In this document: positions 19,816-30,468 of the stretch, piece by piece
Numbering within the stretch: the first letter of the stretch is position 1
How the letters are laid out: every line of letters starts with the position of its first letter
Assembly: GCA_002104535.1 (NCBI GenBank)
Contig: NBOG01000002.1
Coordinates: 256,240 to 320,239 of the forward strand
DNA from: Cognaticolwellia sediminilitoris
Lineage (GTDB): Bacteria; Pseudomonadota; Gammaproteobacteria; Enterobacterales; Alteromonadaceae
Length of the DNA stretch: 64,000 nt
Direction of reading: 5' to 3'
Notes under the pieces: model-generated
What the model was told of the DNA's origin: nothing
Database searches by the model: none
What the model saw: the letters and a program-made list of their open reading frames with translations, nothing else
Position numbers and translations under genes: made by a program

Positions 19816-20915
19816 GCACAACTGAACAGAACCATAATGCATCGGAACAAGAGATAGTCTCACCAGCGTCAACTCTACCTAAGTTTGCTTATTTATACGG
19901 TAAGCCAACATCTACAGGCTTGCTACGTTTGCATAAGTCAGACTTTAAAGTTTTTGAAAAAATCCCCTTTGAACCTTGCGGTGAGGGCGAACACCTGTTT
20001 ATTCACATAAGAAAAACCGGTGCTAATACCGCATTTGTTGCTAAACAGTTAGCGCAATATTTTTCAGTGAAAGAGTCTTTAGTATCCTACGCGGGTTTGA
20101 AAGATCGCTTTGCGGTAACCGAACAGTGGTTTGGAATACATGTACCCGGTAAACAAAGTTATGATTTAAGCGACCTAACGATCGAAGGTGTAGAAGTTTT
20201 AACGTATAAGCGCCATAACAAGAAATTGCGTATTGGTGGTTTAGAAGGTAATCGCTTTGAAATAACCTTACGTGATGTCACTAATATTGATGAGTTAGTG
20301 AGACGCTGGCATGTTGTCAGCAACTTTGGCGTGCCTAATTACTTTGGTGAACAACGCTTTGGCATTAATGGCGGCAACATAGAAAAAGCGTTGGGTTTAT
20401 TTTCTGGTGGTAAAGTTAAAGACAAGAAAAAGCGAGGCATGTATCTCTCAGCTGCTCGTTCACTGATTTTCAATGATCTGATCAGCGAACGCATCTCTCA
20501 GCAAATATTTGATAAGCCAATCGCGGGTGATGTCTTGATGTTAGCAGGTACACAATCTGTGTTTCTTGCCGATGTTATCGAAGACAGTTTAATTACCCGA
20601 TTAGCAGAGCATGATCTCGATATTACGGCGCCCATGTGGGGAGCAGGTGAATTAATGACCTCAGGCGATGCTTGTGACTTTGAACAAGCTATCGCGGATA
20701 AGCACCCAGCGTTTTGCCAAGGATTACCTCGCTTTGGCTTAAAGCAAGAACGCCGTCGTATTCGATTAACACCGAAAGCAGCGGATATAAAAGTTGAAAA
20801 TGACATTGTAACTTTGTCTTTTTTCTTACCTGCTGGCGCTTATGCGACCACCATAATGCGTGAATTAATTGATTATAAAGATATGACAGAACGCGTAGAT
20901 GTCAGACATTCATAA
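19812..20915 (+). CDS. truD: tRNA pseudouridine(13) synthase
   Basis: TruD makes pseudouridine at position 13 of tRNA(Glu). The 367-residue protein carries the signature [16 protein letters not shown] (about 93-108) with the catalytic Asp in KDR, and the inserted TRUD domain in the middle. The first 20 residues are a polar extension compared with E. coli. The start overlaps ispF by four bases (ATGA), which sets the start codon. Confidence 0.96.
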   Translation: MSTTEQNHNASEQEIVSPASTLPKFAYLYGKPTSTGLLRLHKSDFKVFEKIPFEPCGEGEHLFIHIRKTGANTAFVAKQLAQYFSVKESLVSYAGLKDRFAVTEQWFGIHVPGKQSYDLSDLTIEGVEVLTYKRHNKKLRIGGLEGNRFEITLRDVTNIDELVRRWHVVSNFGVPNYFGEQRFGINGGNIEKALGLFSGGKVKDKKKRGMYLSAARSLIFNDLISERISQQIFDKPIAGDVLMLAGTQSVFLADVIEDSLITRLAEHDLDITAPMWGAGELMTSGDACDFEQAIADKHPAFCQGLPRFGLKQERRRIRLTPKAADIKVENDIVTLSFFLPAGAYATTIMRELIDYKDMTERVDVRHS

Positions 20916-20968
20916 TGTGCTGAACAAATAAAAAATAACTAAAAATAACTAAAAATAAAAAACTGAAT

Positions 20969-21721
20969 ATGAAAATATTATTAAGCAATGATGATGGAGT
21001 ACATGCCGAAGGCATTAAAGTACTTTATCATGAACTCGTAAAGAGCTTTGATGTGACAGTCGTTGCCCCTGACAGAAATTGTAGTGGCGCGAGTAACTCA
21101 TTAACCTTATTAAATCCTTTGCGTGCACAAACGGTAGAAAATGGCTTTATTTCTGTTAATGGTACGCCAACGGATGCGGTGCATTTAGGTGCTGCTCAGC
21201 TGATGAAGCCACAACCAGATTTAGTGGTTGCAGGTATCAATCATGGTGCTAATCTAGGCGACGATACTATCTATTCAGGTACAGTAGCTGCTGCAACTGA
21301 GGGGCGACATTTAGGAATGCCGGCAATAGCAGTGTCTCTAGTATCCAATGAACCAAAGCACTTTCAAACAGCAGCTGTTGTGACCGCAAAATTTATTGAG
21401 CGTTTATTACAGCACCCTTTGCCTAGCGATCAAATTATCAATATTAATGTGCCGGATATACCATTAGCTGAATTAAAAGGCATTCAAGTAACACGTTTAG
21501 GTCATCGTCATAAAGCAGAAACAATGAAAAAGATGAAAGATCCTTGGCAACGTGATATTTATTGGTATGGGCCTTTAGGTAAAGAGTTAGATGCTGGTGC
21601 AGGTACAGATTTTCACGCAGTAGCAAATGGTTATGCTTCAATAACCCCGTTAACGATAGACATGACCGCTTATAAAAGCATGGCAAAAATGACAGAATGG
21701 ATTAATGAACTTTCACTATGA
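20969..21721 (+). CDS. surE: 5'/3'-nucleotidase SurE
   Basis: SurE is a metal-dependent nucleoside monophosphate phosphatase linked to stationary-phase survival. The N-terminal [13 protein letters not shown] (residues 3-15) supplies the two metal-binding Asp residues, and the [11 protein letters not shown] motif (about 89-99) is intact. The 250 residues match the family. The 53-base gap before it contains a 10-bp tandem repeat (AAAAATAACT, just under three copies at 20931-20958) and no recognisable Shine-Dalgarno. It overlaps pcm by four bases. Confidence 0.96.
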   Translation: MKILLSNDDGVHAEGIKVLYHELVKSFDVTVVAPDRNCSGASNSLTLLNPLRAQTVENGFISVNGTPTDAVHLGAAQLMKPQPDLVVAGINHGANLGDDTIYSGTVAAATEGRHLGMPAIAVSLVSNEPKHFQTAAVVTAKFIERLLQHPLPSDQIININVPDIPLAELKGIQVTRLGHRHKAETMKKMKDPWQRDIYWYGPLGKELDAGAGTDFHAVANGYASITPLTIDMTAYKSMAKMTEWINELSL

Positions 21722-22395
21722 AACAAAGTAATATAAATGCCAGAGTAGGCAGCAGTATCGGCGGTAAGTCGAAGCGAAGTGGAGAATTACTGGCACAAAA
21801 GTTACTAGCTGAGGGCATTAAAAATCAACAAGTATTACAAGCTATTGCTCGCTCGCCTCGCCACATATTTGTTCCTGAAATTCTAGCGCATAAAGCATAC
21901 GACAATACGGCTTTACCGATAGGGCAAGGGCAAACCATTTCGCAGCCTTACATTGTAGCCAAAATGTCAGAGCTGCTTCTGGCCGATGGTATTCCTGACA
22001 GTATTCTAGAAATAGGTACAGGTTCGGGTTATCAAACCTCGATTTTAGCGCAATTAACGCCAAAGGTTTTTTCTGTTGAACGCATTAAGTCATTACAATG
22101 GCAAGCAAAGCGAAAGTTACGTTCAATGGATTTACATAATATATCGATGAAACATGGCGATGGTTGGCAAGGATGGCAAAGCAAAGCACCATTTCAAGCT
22201 ATTATCGTTACTGCCGCACCAACCGAAGTCCCTGCTGCTTTATTAGAGCAACTGGCTGATGGTGGTCGTTTGATTATACCTGTTGGTGAACAAAGCCAAA
22301 TTTTAAAATTAATTACCCGCCATGGCGATACCTTCAAAGAGCAGCAAATTGAAGCTGTTCGATTCGTACCTCTTGTACCTGGCGCTTTAGGATAG
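21718..22395 (+). CDS. pcm: Protein-L-isoaspartate O-methyltransferase
   Basis: Pcm repairs isoaspartyl residues in aged proteins using S-adenosylmethionine. The 225 residues include the substrate-binding [13 protein letters not shown] (about 68-80), the SAM motif [10 protein letters not shown] (about 99-108), and a C-terminal RFVPL. An N-terminal extension of about 20 residues precedes the usual start. The start overlaps the surE stop (ATGA), as in other Gammaproteobacteria, where surE, pcm, nlpD and rpoS form a stationary-phase set. Confidence 0.96.
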   Translation: MKQSNINARVGSSIGGKSKRSGELLAQKLLAEGIKNQQVLQAIARSPRHIFVPEILAHKAYDNTALPIGQGQTISQPYIVAKMSELLLADGIPDSILEIGTGSGYQTSILAQLTPKVFSVERIKSLQWQAKRKLRSMDLHNISMKHGDGWQGWQSKAPFQAIIVTAAPTEVPAALLEQLADGGRLIIPVGEQSQILKLITRHGDTFKEQQIEAVRFVPLVPGALG

Positions 22396-22398
22396 TTT

Positions 22399-22977
22399 GT
22401 GAAAATATTTTCAGCATTATATGAATGGACACTTAAATGGGCCGAGCATAAATTTGCGCCTCGAATTTTAGCTATTTTAACTTTCGCGGAATCGGTGTTT
22501 TTTCCGATCCCACCTGACGTTTTACTAGCACCCATGGTGTTAGCCCAACGTGATAAAGCTTGGCAATTCGCTACGTTAACAACAGTCGCTTCTGTTATTG
22601 GTGGTGTTGTTGGTTATGGTTTAGGTTATTTAATGTTTGAGCCTTGGATCCAACCGCTAATTACCGAGTTTGGTTATCAAGCAAGATTTGATAAAGCCAT
22701 GCTATGGTTTGCTGATTGGGGCGTATGGGTAGTATTTATCGCAGGTTTTTCGCCAATCCCTTATAAGTTATTTACCTTGAGTGCTGGCTTTTTACAGATG
22801 GCATTTTTGCCATTTTTATTAGCTTCAGCTATTGGCAGAGGTATGCGTTTTTTCTTGGTAGCCGGAGTCATTCGCTGGGGCGGCGCGCCAATGGAGCAAA
22901 AAATAAGACAATGGGTTGATGTACTTGGTTGGCTAGTTGTCGCTGCAATCGTTGTAGCTTATATTGCCACAAGATAA
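22399..22977 (+). CDS. YqaA-family VTT/DedA-like membrane protein
   Basis: A 192-residue inner-membrane protein of the YqaA branch of the DedA/VTT superfamily. Four to five hydrophobic spans are visible, with the family's re-entrant motif FFPIPPDVLLAP (about 34-45) and FSPIPYKLFTL (about 117-127). DedA-type proteins are implicated in membrane lipid scrambling and proton-linked homeostasis, but this branch has no proven substrate. The start is GTG at 22399, three bases after pcm. Its position between pcm and nlpD is common in Vibrio and Shewanella relatives. Confidence 0.88.
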   Translation: MKIFSALYEWTLKWAEHKFAPRILAILTFAESVFFPIPPDVLLAPMVLAQRDKAWQFATLTTVASVIGGVVGYGLGYLMFEPWIQPLITEFGYQARFDKAMLWFADWGVWVVFIAGFSPIPYKLFTLSAGFLQMAFLPFLLASAIGRGMRFFLVAGVIRWGGAPMEQKIRQWVDVLGWLVVAAIVVAYIATR

Positions 22978-22994
22978 AGGGTAAGTGATTGTTT

Positions 22995-23843
22995 ATGCCG
23001 AATGGGATGCCAAACAACTTAATTAACCTTAATTATTTGTTCGTGTTAATACTCTTATTAGCACTTAATGGCTGCTCAAGTCGCAATAAACCTGCGCCCG
23101 TGGTTGATGTTCAAGGTGCACTACCACTTAGCCAACGCATTAAAAACAGTGTTAAAGGAAGTGAATATATAGTTAAAAAAGGTGAAACTTTATACTCGAT
23201 AGCTTGGCGAGCAGACGTTGATGTTAGAACCTTAGCCGAAATCAATAATATTAAAGCGCCTTACAATATTTATCCGCAACAAAAACTGTTTTTGACCAAA
23301 AACACTCCACAAACGAGTAAAAATAACACTCCGAGTAAAAGCTTTAATTCATCAAAACAAAAAGTTATAAAAAAACCTATTGCACAGAAGAAAAAGCAGG
23401 CGTATGGTGGAATTGTAGCTGAACAAAAAACAAGCACAAATGTTCCGCAACCAAAAACTGCATTTTCACAAAAAATCAGAAAATGGCAGTGGCCTGCGAA
23501 TGGAAAGGTTATTAATAAATTTTCCACCGCAAAACAAGGAAATAAAGGAATCGACATTGCCGGGCAACGCGGTGATTCGGTCAAAGCAACTGCAGACGGT
23601 AAGGTAGTTTATGCCGGTGATGCGTTACAAGGATACGGCCAGTTAATCATAGTGAAACACAACGACGATTACCTCAGTGCCTATGCCCATAACGAACGTA
23701 TTCTTGTCAAAGAGCAGCAAGTTGTTAAAGCCGGTCAAGTGATTGCTAAAATGGGCGATACTGACGCTGAAAGAGTCATGCTTCATTTTGAAGTTCGCTT
23801 TCGCGGAAAATCAGTAAATCCCATGAAGTATTTGCCGAAATAA
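22995..23843 (+). CDS. nlpD: Murein hydrolase activator NlpD
   Basis: NlpD is an outer-membrane lipoprotein that activates the amidase AmiC during septum splitting. The lipobox LALNGC lies near residue 27, followed by a LysM domain (about 55-98, starting YIVKKGETLYSIAW), a Lys/Gln-rich linker, and a C-terminal LytM/M23 domain (about 160-280). The LytM metal-site residues look degenerate, as expected for an activator. I start at ATG 22995; TTG 22989 has better spacing from the AGGG sequence, and ATG 23007 is also possible. The rpoS promoter usually lies inside this gene. Confidence 0.92.
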   Translation: MPNGMPNNLINLNYLFVLILLLALNGCSSRNKPAPVVDVQGALPLSQRIKNSVKGSEYIVKKGETLYSIAWRADVDVRTLAEINNIKAPYNIYPQQKLFLTKNTPQTSKNNTPSKSFNSSKQKVIKKPIAQKKKQAYGGIVAEQKTSTNVPQPKTAFSQKIRKWQWPANGKVINKFSTAKQGNKGIDIAGQRGDSVKATADGKVVYAGDALQGYGQLIIVKHNDDYLSAYAHNERILVKEQQVVKAGQVIAKMGDTDAERVMLHFEVRFRGKSVNPMKYLPK

Positions 23844-23928
23844 TAATAAAAATTTATAAAAAATAAATTGGAGTCAATTTGAATAACTAGTCAGAATGTT
23901 AGCGGAAGCTAATAAATGGAGATATATT

Positions 23929-24855
23929 ATGGGCATAAAAAAATCAATAGAATGTTCCGATGTTGTAGTAAAGGACAAGCCAAAAGTTAGTAAGGCAGAA
24001 ATACCTGAAGAAAGTCCTTCAAATCTAGATGCAACACAAATATATTTAAGTGAAATAGGATTTTCACCATTATTAACCGCTGAAGAAGAAGTTTACTTTT
24101 CTCGTCTCGCCCTAAAAGGGGATGAACGCTCTCGTAAACGAATGATAGAAAGCAATCTTCGTTTAGTTGTCAAAATAGCTCGTCGTTATAACAATCGTGG
24201 TTTACCACTATTAGACCTTATCGAAGAAGGCAATTTAGGCTTAATTCGTGCGGTTGAAAAATTTGATCCTGAACGCGGTTTTCGATTTTCAACATACGCT
24301 ACATGGTGGATCAGACAAACCATTGAACGCGCTATCATGAATCAAACACGCACCATCCGATTACCTATTCATGTAGTTAAAGAACTGAATATTTATTTGC
24401 GTACAGCTCGTGAACTCGTTCAAAAACTTGATCATGAACCTACCGCAGAAGACATTGCCTTTGAACTTGATGTGCCAGTTGAAAGTGTTAGCAAAATGCT
24501 ACGCTTAAACGAACGTATAGCCTCAGTTGATTCGCCATTTGGTGGCGAGGGCGAAAAAGTATTACTGGACGTTATTCCTGATGAAAAAGCAGGCGGCCCT
24601 GAAAACAAATTACAAACTCATGATATTAAGCACAGTATTGTTGATTGGTTAAATGAGCTTAACTCTAAGCAGCGAGAAGTACTCGCCAGACGTTTTGGTT
24701 TATTAGGCTATGAAGCAGCAACTTTGGAAGATGTAGGTGTTGAAATCGGCTTAACCCGAGAACGTGTACGTCAAATACAAGTCGAAGCGTTAAAGCGTTT
24801 ACGTGATATCCTGAGCCAACAAGGCTTATCGATTGAAGCATTGTTTCAAATTTAA
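23929..24855 (+). CDS. rpoS: RNA polymerase sigma factor RpoS
   Basis: RpoS is the stationary-phase and general-stress sigma factor. The 308 residues show region 1.2 ([11 protein letters not shown]), region 2 ([20 protein letters not shown], then [16 protein letters not shown]), region 3 and region 4 with the helix-turn-helix [20 protein letters not shown] near the C-terminus. ATG 23929 is chosen because GGAG lies seven bases upstream; an in-frame TTG at 23896 would add 11 residues. It follows nlpD, as usual, and is closed by a terminator shared with mutS. Confidence 0.97.
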   Translation: MGIKKSIECSDVVVKDKPKVSKAEIPEESPSNLDATQIYLSEIGFSPLLTAEEEVYFSRLALKGDERSRKRMIESNLRLVVKIARRYNNRGLPLLDLIEEGNLGLIRAVEKFDPERGFRFSTYATWWIRQTIERAIMNQTRTIRLPIHVVKELNIYLRTARELVQKLDHEPTAEDIAFELDVPVESVSKMLRLNERIASVDSPFGGEGEKVLLDVIPDEKAGGPENKLQTHDIKHSIVDWLNELNSKQREVLARRFGLLGYEAATLEDVGVEIGLTRERVRQIQVEALKRLRDILSQQGLSIEALFQI

Positions 24856-24881
24856 TTTCAAGATACTGAGTGTATAGCTCT

Positions 24882-24913
24882 AAAAAAAAACCAGCGAAAG
24901 CTGGTTTTTTTTT
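24882..24913. terminator. Bidirectional terminator between rpoS and mutS
   Basis: A long stem (AAAAAAAAACCAGC / GCTGGTTTTTTTTT) with a GAAA tetraloop gives T-runs on both strands. It separates convergent rpoS and mutS. Confidence 0.95.
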
Positions 24914-24946
24914 GTTTGTTACTCAATAGGTTTTAGCTGCAGAGTA

Positions 24947-27514
24947 TTAAAGTAACTCTTTTAATTTATACAATAAATCTAATGCCATTTTCGGGCTTAA
25001 GTCATTTACCTCGGTGGCATTTAACTGTTCAATAACTGGGTGAGAAGTATCCATTAACGGTAGTTGCTCAAGCGCTTGGGGTGAACTACTCATCACTGAT
25101 GGTGCTTGCATATTTTCAAGTTCTGCTAAGCGTTGTTTTGCTCGTTGTATAACGCTTTTGGGGACACCGGCAAGTTGAGCAACCTGTAAGCCAAAACTTT
25201 TACTGGCTGCACCTTCTTGTACTGTATGCATAAAGACAATACTGTCACCATGCTCAACAGCATCTAAATGGACATTAGCTAAACTATCGATTTGTTCAGC
25301 CAATAACGTCAGTTCAAAATAATGGCTGGCGAAGAGCGTAAAAGCTTGGGTTTTAATAGCGAGCATCTCTGCGCACGCCCAGGCTAATGACAAACCATCA
25401 TAAGTGCTGGTGCCACGGCCAATTTCATCTAATAACACTAAACTTTTGTTAGTGGCATTATGTAATATATTGGCGGTTTCGGTCATTTCTACCATAAACG
25501 TTGAACGACCGCTGGCTAAATCATCAGAAGCGCCTATACGAGTAAATATTCTGTCAACCATACCAATATTGGCAGCACTAGCCGGAACATAACAACCAAT
25601 ATGGGCTAATAAAACGATCAAAGCAGTTTGGCGCATATAGGTTGATTTACCACCCATGTTAGGACCGGTAATGATCAACATTTTTCGACTGTCAGTTAAT
25701 ACCACTGGGTTGGCGATAAAGGGCTCAGTGGTCATTTGTTCAACAACAGCATGACGACCTGCTTCTATATTAATACCACTGGCTTCTTGAAGGATCGGCT
25801 TCACATAATTTAATGTTTCAGCTCGTTCAGCAAAGGTATTTAATACATCAATTTCAGATAGCGATTGAGCTAATAATTGCAACTGTTCAAGTTCAGGCAA
25901 TACTTTATCGAACAACTCTTCATATAAACGTTTTTCTAGCGCGAGGAACTTGCTTTGAGCAGATAAGACCTTTTCCTCATGCTGTTTTAATTCGTTGGTA
26001 ATAAAGCGTTCATTATTCTTTAATGTTTGGCGTCGAATATAGTCATCAGGCACATTCATAGCTGAAGTGCGGCTCATTTCAATAAAAAATCCGTGTACTT
26101 TATTGTAGCCAACTTTCAGTGACTGGATGCCTGTACGCGCTTTTTCTCGCTCTTCAAGTTGAGCGAGAAACTCAGTTGCGCCATCACTTAAGTCACGTAA
26201 TATGTCTAACTCGTCGTTATAACCCGGGGCAATAACACCGCCATCGCGAATTAGTACAGGTGGGTTTTCGACAATAGCGGTTTCTAATAAGGCTTGAAGT
26301 ACAGGCAAAGGTTGGCATTGTTGAGCCAAGGTAGCTAAATGTGTTTGTTTACAATTTGCCATTAATGCCTGTAACTCAGGTAAGTGCATTAATGCATTAC
26401 GTAAGCGGGCAAAATCACGCGGCCTTGCGGTTCTTAATGCCACACGAGCGACAATGCGTTCAATATCACCAAATTGTTTTAAATTACCATTAAGTTCAAA
26501 AGGTAAATCCTGCTGCAGAAGTTCTTCAATTGCATTTTGACGATTACTTAAGGTTTTTAATTCTCTTAATGGAAAGTGTAACCAGCGCTTTAGTAGTCTT
26601 GAACCCATTGGCGTAGCGGCTTTATCAAGTATGGCCGCTAAGGTATTTTCACTACCGCCTTGCAAGTTTTGAGTTAATTCTAAATTGCGACGTGTTGCTG
26701 CATCTAGGATCACCGCAGTTGATGCACTTTCACTGATGATGGCTCTGATATGAGGCAGGGCAGTGCGTTGGCTGTCTTTTACATATTGAAATAAACAACC
26801 TGCAGCAGCTATTCCCAAAGGTTTATCTTCAACACCGAAACCCGATAAAGTTTGTGTACCAAATTGTTTGTTAAGCAAAGTTTTACTAGTTTCTAAATCA
26901 AACTCCCAATCTGGACGTCGGCGTAAACCTTTGCGTCCTGTAATAATGTGCGCGGCCGCAAATGACTCTGGATATAATAATTCAGCTGGCGCTAAGCGCT
27001 GCAGTTCGGCTTGAACTTGTTCTTCTGTGCGCGGCTCTACTAATACAAAGCGGCCACTAGTCATGTCTAAATAAGCGAGACCAAAGCCTTGTGGTGTTTG
27101 GTGCAAAGCTACAATTAAGTTATCTTGCCGGTCACTTAAAAGCGCCTCATCACTGACGGTACCAGGCGTAACAACTCTTACTACTTTTCGCTCGACAGGA
27201 CCTTTACTGGTAGCGGGGTCGCCAATTTGTTCACAAATAGCAACCGATTCTCCTAATTGTACCAACTTGGCTAAATAACCTTCTACCGCATGGTACGGCA
27301 CACCAGCCATAGGAATAGCATTGCCACCGGTTTTACCGCGAGCAGTTAATGATATATCAAGCAAGTCGGATGCTTTCTTAGCATCATCGAAAAATAATTC
27401 ATAAAAATCGCCCATACGATAAAAAATTAAAATATGTGGGAATTCAGCCTTAATGGTCAAGTACTGACGCATCATAGGGGTATGAGAAGAAAGGTCTTGC
27501 TTAATCGTTGTCAT
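24947..27514 (-). CDS. mutS: DNA mismatch repair protein MutS
   Basis: MutS recognises mismatches and recruits MutL. The protein opens with the mismatch-binding domain carrying [11 protein letters not shown], whose Phe wedge contacts the mismatch. The ATPase domain has Walker [11 protein letters not shown] (about 612-621), [12 protein letters not shown] and ASHYFELT. I start at ATG 27514, giving 855 residues and an N-terminus (HTPMMRQYL) aligned with E. coli; the frame is open to a TTG at 27532 but that extension has no counterpart. It is divergent from recA. Confidence 0.96.
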   Translation of the reverse strand: MTTIKQDLSSHTPMMRQYLTIKAEFPHILIFYRMGDFYELFFDDAKKASDLLDISLTARGKTGGNAIPMAGVPYHAVEGYLAKLVQLGESVAICEQIGDPATSKGPVERKVVRVVTPGTVSDEALLSDRQDNLIVALHQTPQGFGLAYLDMTSGRFVLVEPRTEEQVQAELQRLAPAELLYPESFAAAHIITGRKGLRRRPDWEFDLETSKTLLNKQFGTQTLSGFGVEDKPLGIAAAGCLFQYVKDSQRTALPHIRAIISESASTAVILDAATRRNLELTQNLQGGSENTLAAILDKAATPMGSRLLKRWLHFPLRELKTLSNRQNAIEELLQQDLPFELNGNLKQFGDIERIVARVALRTARPRDFARLRNALMHLPELQALMANCKQTHLATLAQQCQPLPVLQALLETAIVENPPVLIRDGGVIAPGYNDELDILRDLSDGATEFLAQLEEREKARTGIQSLKVGYNKVHGFFIEMSRTSAMNVPDDYIRRQTLKNNERFITNELKQHEEKVLSAQSKFLALEKRLYEELFDKVLPELEQLQLLAQSLSEIDVLNTFAERAETLNYVKPILQEASGINIEAGRHAVVEQMTTEPFIANPVVLTDSRKMLIITGPNMGGKSTYMRQTALIVLLAHIGCYVPASAANIGMVDRIFTRIGASDDLASGRSTFMVEMTETANILHNATNKSLVLLDEIGRGTSTYDGLSLAWACAEMLAIKTQAFTLFASHYFELTLLAEQIDSLANVHLDAVEHGDSIVFMHTVQEGAASKSFGLQVAQLAGVPKSVIQRAKQRLAELENMQAPSVMSSSPQALEQLPLMDTSHPVIEQLNATEVNDLSPKMALDLLYKLKELL

Positions 27515-27783
27515 TGAAATGCCGTAACTCAAAAATATATAAACAGGTTAATGTCAGAGATTATGCCACAAGGCTGACTATCAAATCTGTTTATTTTTCA
27601 GAAAATTGATGGTGGTTCACTAAAGCGTATTACTACTGTATATTTAGCTGTTTCATACCGGAGTAACTTTTTTAGCTTAATTGGTGAAAAGTTACTAACT
27701 ATAAAAAAAGTATTATATTTCAAAGGTTAATAAGTATCATCTGTTATAAATATATAGCAATAAAAAATAATTCAATAAATAAC

Positions 27784-27811
27784 TTGATACTGTACGACTA
27801 TACAGTATACT
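27784..27811 (+). promoter_or_regulatory. recA sigma-70 promoter
   Basis: TTGATA (27784-27789) and TATACT (27806-27811) are separated by 16 bases and fit -35 and -10 elements. The spacer is the LexA operator, so LexA binding would block RNA polymerase. The start codon of recA lies 47 bases after the -10 element. Confidence 0.8.
27788..27807. promoter_or_regulatory. LexA (SOS) box upstream of recA
   Basis: TACTGTACGACTATACAGTA fits the gammaproteobacterial LexA consensus TACTG-N10-CAGTA exactly at the outer positions. It overlaps the recA promoter and predicts DNA-damage induction of recA. Confidence 0.93.
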
Positions 27812-27857
27812 TGCTTCATTAAACGAATTAAGCACCTAAATCATCGTGGAGCAACAA

Positions 27858-28892
27858 ATGAACGATAACAAAGAAAAAGCATTATCAGCCGCCTTAAGCC
27901 AAATCGAACGTCAATTCGGTAAAGGTTCAATTATGAAGTTGGGTGATAACCGCAGCATGGATGTTGAAACTATTTCAACAGGTTCATTAGGTTTAGATAT
28001 AGCACTAGGTGCTGGTGGTTTGCCGCTAGGTCGTGTAGTTGAAATATACGGACCTGAATCAAGTGGTAAAACGACGCTTACATTAGAAGTTATTGCTGAA
28101 GCACAGCGCAACGGTAAAGTTTGTGCCTTTGTTGATGCTGAGCATGCACTTGACCCAATTTATGCTGAAAAGCTTGGTGTGAATATTAACGAATTATTAG
28201 TTTCTCAACCGGATACTGGTGAGCAAGCGCTTGAAATTTGTGACATGTTAACGCGTTCAGGAGCGATTGACATTATCGTAGTCGATTCAGTTGCTGCATT
28301 AACGCCTAAAGCAGAAATCGAAGGCGATATGGGTGATTCACACATGGGCTTGCAAGCTCGGATGCTTTCACAAGCTATGCGTAAACTAACCGGTAACTTG
28401 AAACAGTCAAATACAATGATTATCTTCATCAACCAAATTCGTATGAAAATTGGTGTAATGTTTGGTAGTCCAGAAACGACCACGGGTGGTAACGCTTTAA
28501 AATTCTACGCTTCTGTTCGTTTAGATATTCGCCGCATCGGTGCAGTTAAAAACGGTGATGAAATTGTTGGTAACGAAACGCGTGTTAAAGTCGTTAAAAA
28601 CAAAATTGCACCGCCTTTTAAACAAGTTGAATTTCAGATTTTGTACGGTGAAGGGATTAACAGCTTAGGCGAACTAGTTGACTTGGGTGTTAAACATGAA
28701 ATGGTTGAAAAAGCAGGTGCTTGGTATAGTTATAAAGGCGATAAAATTGGTCAAGGTAAAGCAAATGCGGCTAAATACTTGAAAGAAAATCCTGAAATAG
28801 GCAAAGAGATCGATACTCGTTTACGAGAGTTGCTATTGTCAAAAAACAAACCAGCTGAAGCCGTTGAAAAAGTTGAAGAAACTGTAAAATAA
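27858..28892 (+). CDS. recA: Recombinase RecA
   Basis: RecA forms filaments on single-stranded DNA, drives strand exchange and triggers LexA self-cleavage. With the start at ATG 27858 the protein has 344 residues. Walker [10 protein letters not shown] (about 66-74), the [10 protein letters not shown] Walker B region (about 140-149) and the [12 protein letters not shown] segment before loop 2 are intact. GGAG lies seven bases before ATG 27858, so this is preferred over the GTG at 27846. A LexA box lies upstream. No recX follows directly; a terminator ends the transcript. Confidence 0.98.
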   Translation: MNDNKEKALSAALSQIERQFGKGSIMKLGDNRSMDVETISTGSLGLDIALGAGGLPLGRVVEIYGPESSGKTTLTLEVIAEAQRNGKVCAFVDAEHALDPIYAEKLGVNINELLVSQPDTGEQALEICDMLTRSGAIDIIVVDSVAALTPKAEIEGDMGDSHMGLQARMLSQAMRKLTGNLKQSNTMIIFINQIRMKIGVMFGSPETTTGGNALKFYASVRLDIRRIGAVKNGDEIVGNETRVKVVKNKIAPPFKQVEFQILYGEGINSLGELVDLGVKHEMVEKAGAWYSYKGDKIGQGKANAAKYLKENPEIGKEIDTRLRELLLSKNKPAEAVEKVEETVK

Positions 28893-28919
28893 GTCTCAAT
28901 TTTTTATAATGTTATGAAC

Positions 28920-28945
28920 AAGCCACTGAAAAGTGGCTTTTTTAT
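28920..28945 (+). terminator. Rho-independent terminator after recA
   Basis: An 8-bp stem AAGCCACT / AGTGGCTT with a GAAA loop is followed by a T-rich run. It isolates recA from the surface-protein cluster. Confidence 0.93.
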
Positions 28946-29139
28946 TTTGTAAACAAAAAGACAAGTGAAAGTAAATGAAATGTTGCGTAATGAGTCTTGA
29001 TTGGTAAAAAGAACATAAGTAGTATAAATTTAGTTCATAAGTTGTCTTTTAAATGGACAACAATAGAAAATAGATTGCACTTTTATGCTTAATAAGCTTG
29101 AATGCATTATAGGGTTACTGTCCATTATAGGAAGGTTAA

Positions 29140-30459
29140 GTGAATAGAGTTGTATTGGTTTTTTTCTTTTTGTTATTCACGAGTGCTGCAGTTCAAGCTG
29201 AAACGTTTCGAAACAGCAGTGCATTTACACCGTTAAAACAAAAAATAGCACAGCAACAGAATGTTGATGCGTGGCAATTAGCACTTAAGCTCGAGGCTGA
29301 TTATCTAGGTGATCCTGATTTTGATTTTCTTTACGGCCTTGCTGCACTAAAAGTTCAAGAAAACGAACGTGCTGTTTATGCTTTTGAGCGAGTTGTTGCA
29401 AATAAACCCAATTGGTTAGATGCTCAATATTATTTAGCAAGCGCTTATTACACCATGAAAAATTATCATGCTGCGATTGAAATTACACAGTCGATGGGTG
29501 AGATTAATAATATTTCTGAAAAACTTAAAGTATCAGCCCTAAAACTTAATAGCCTTGCAGTAATAGCTTTAGAGAAACAATCCCTTTTTGTCCAACATTC
29601 AGTTGAAGCGAACGTTGGTTACGACTCAAATGTAAATGCGGGAACTAGCGAAGATAATGTATTCCTGCCATTTCTGAATCAAGATATTATTTTATCAGAT
29701 GAAAGCAAAGAGATCAGTGATTCTTATTTAGCGTTAGGGTATCAACTTAAAGCAAGTAAAACCTTAACACAATCTTCTAAATTAACTTTTTCTGGCGCAA
29801 GTAAATTGCACTTTTTTAGTAATGAATCAGACTACAATCGATTCTTTCTTAATACAAACTTGCAGTATCAAAAAGACTTCGCTGACGTTAGTGGTAGTGT
29901 CGGGGTTAGAGCTGTTCCATTGTGGTTAGATGGCGAATATTATCGTACCCAGTATGGTGCTACAGCAGGATTAAATAAAGCCCTTGATAAGAACTGGCGT
30001 GTTGCAACAGATGTGTTTTTTGGCAAGACCAAAAATGATATTAATCAACTTTTAAGTACAAAAGATACCTCCCTACAAGCGTCTGCCCAATATATTACTC
30101 AACGTTGGCGTCACCTTGTTTCGCTAGCATATTCAACTGAAATAAGTGAGTTTGATGCAAGTCAGCATAATGATAGAAAAACAAATGCTTTCAATTATAT
30201 GATAAACTACGCGCTAGATAGCAATTGGCTTGCAAGTCTAAACATTAGTTATCAACATCAAAATTACCAACATGAACACCCTTTCTTTTTCGTCAAACGC
30301 GTCGATAAAATGTGGATGTTTGGAACCGCTATTCAATACCAAGATACCGAAAGGTGGTCTTACCGATTAAGTGCTAATTTACAAGATAAAGATAGTAACT
30401 TAGCGCTTTTTTCCTATCAACGTGCGGATATTAACTTATCTGCTCGCATGAGCTTTTAG
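29140..30459 (+). CDS. TPR protein with outer-membrane barrel domain
   Basis: A 439-residue secreted protein. Residues 1-20 form a signal peptide ending AVQA. Residues 30-140 contain TPR-like helices (FLYGLAALKVQENERAVYAF). From about residue 150 the sequence turns into alternating strands ending in an aromatic-terminated segment (INLSARMSF), consistent with an outer-membrane barrel. The strand opening GYDSNVN is shared by TPR/barrel proteins of the Slam (DUF560) and PgaA type, so export or assembly of a surface protein is a reasonable inference. The start is GTG 29140 with GGAAGG upstream. It lies nine bases before the FecR gene and heads the six-gene cluster. Confidence 0.7.
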   Translation: MNRVVLVFFFLLFTSAAVQAETFRNSSAFTPLKQKIAQQQNVDAWQLALKLEADYLGDPDFDFLYGLAALKVQENERAVYAFERVVANKPNWLDAQYYLASAYYTMKNYHAAIEITQSMGEINNISEKLKVSALKLNSLAVIALEKQSLFVQHSVEANVGYDSNVNAGTSEDNVFLPFLNQDIILSDESKEISDSYLALGYQLKASKTLTQSSKLTFSGASKLHFFSNESDYNRFFLNTNLQYQKDFADVSGSVGVRAVPLWLDGEYYRTQYGATAGLNKALDKNWRVATDVFFGKTKNDINQLLSTKDTSLQASAQYITQRWRHLVSLAYSTEISEFDASQHNDRKTNAFNYMINYALDSNWLASLNISYQHQNYQHEHPFFFVKRVDKMWMFGTAIQYQDTERWSYRLSANLQDKDSNLALFSYQRADINLSARMSF

Positions 30460-30468
30460 GAGTACTTT

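Larger units (their letters stand above)
27515..27857. other. mutS-recA divergent promoter region
   Basis: The 343 bases between mutS and recA contain no supported gene. The recA side holds the LexA box and overlapping promoter at 27784-27811. The mutS side is AT-rich, and no promoter can be singled out. Confidence 0.6.
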
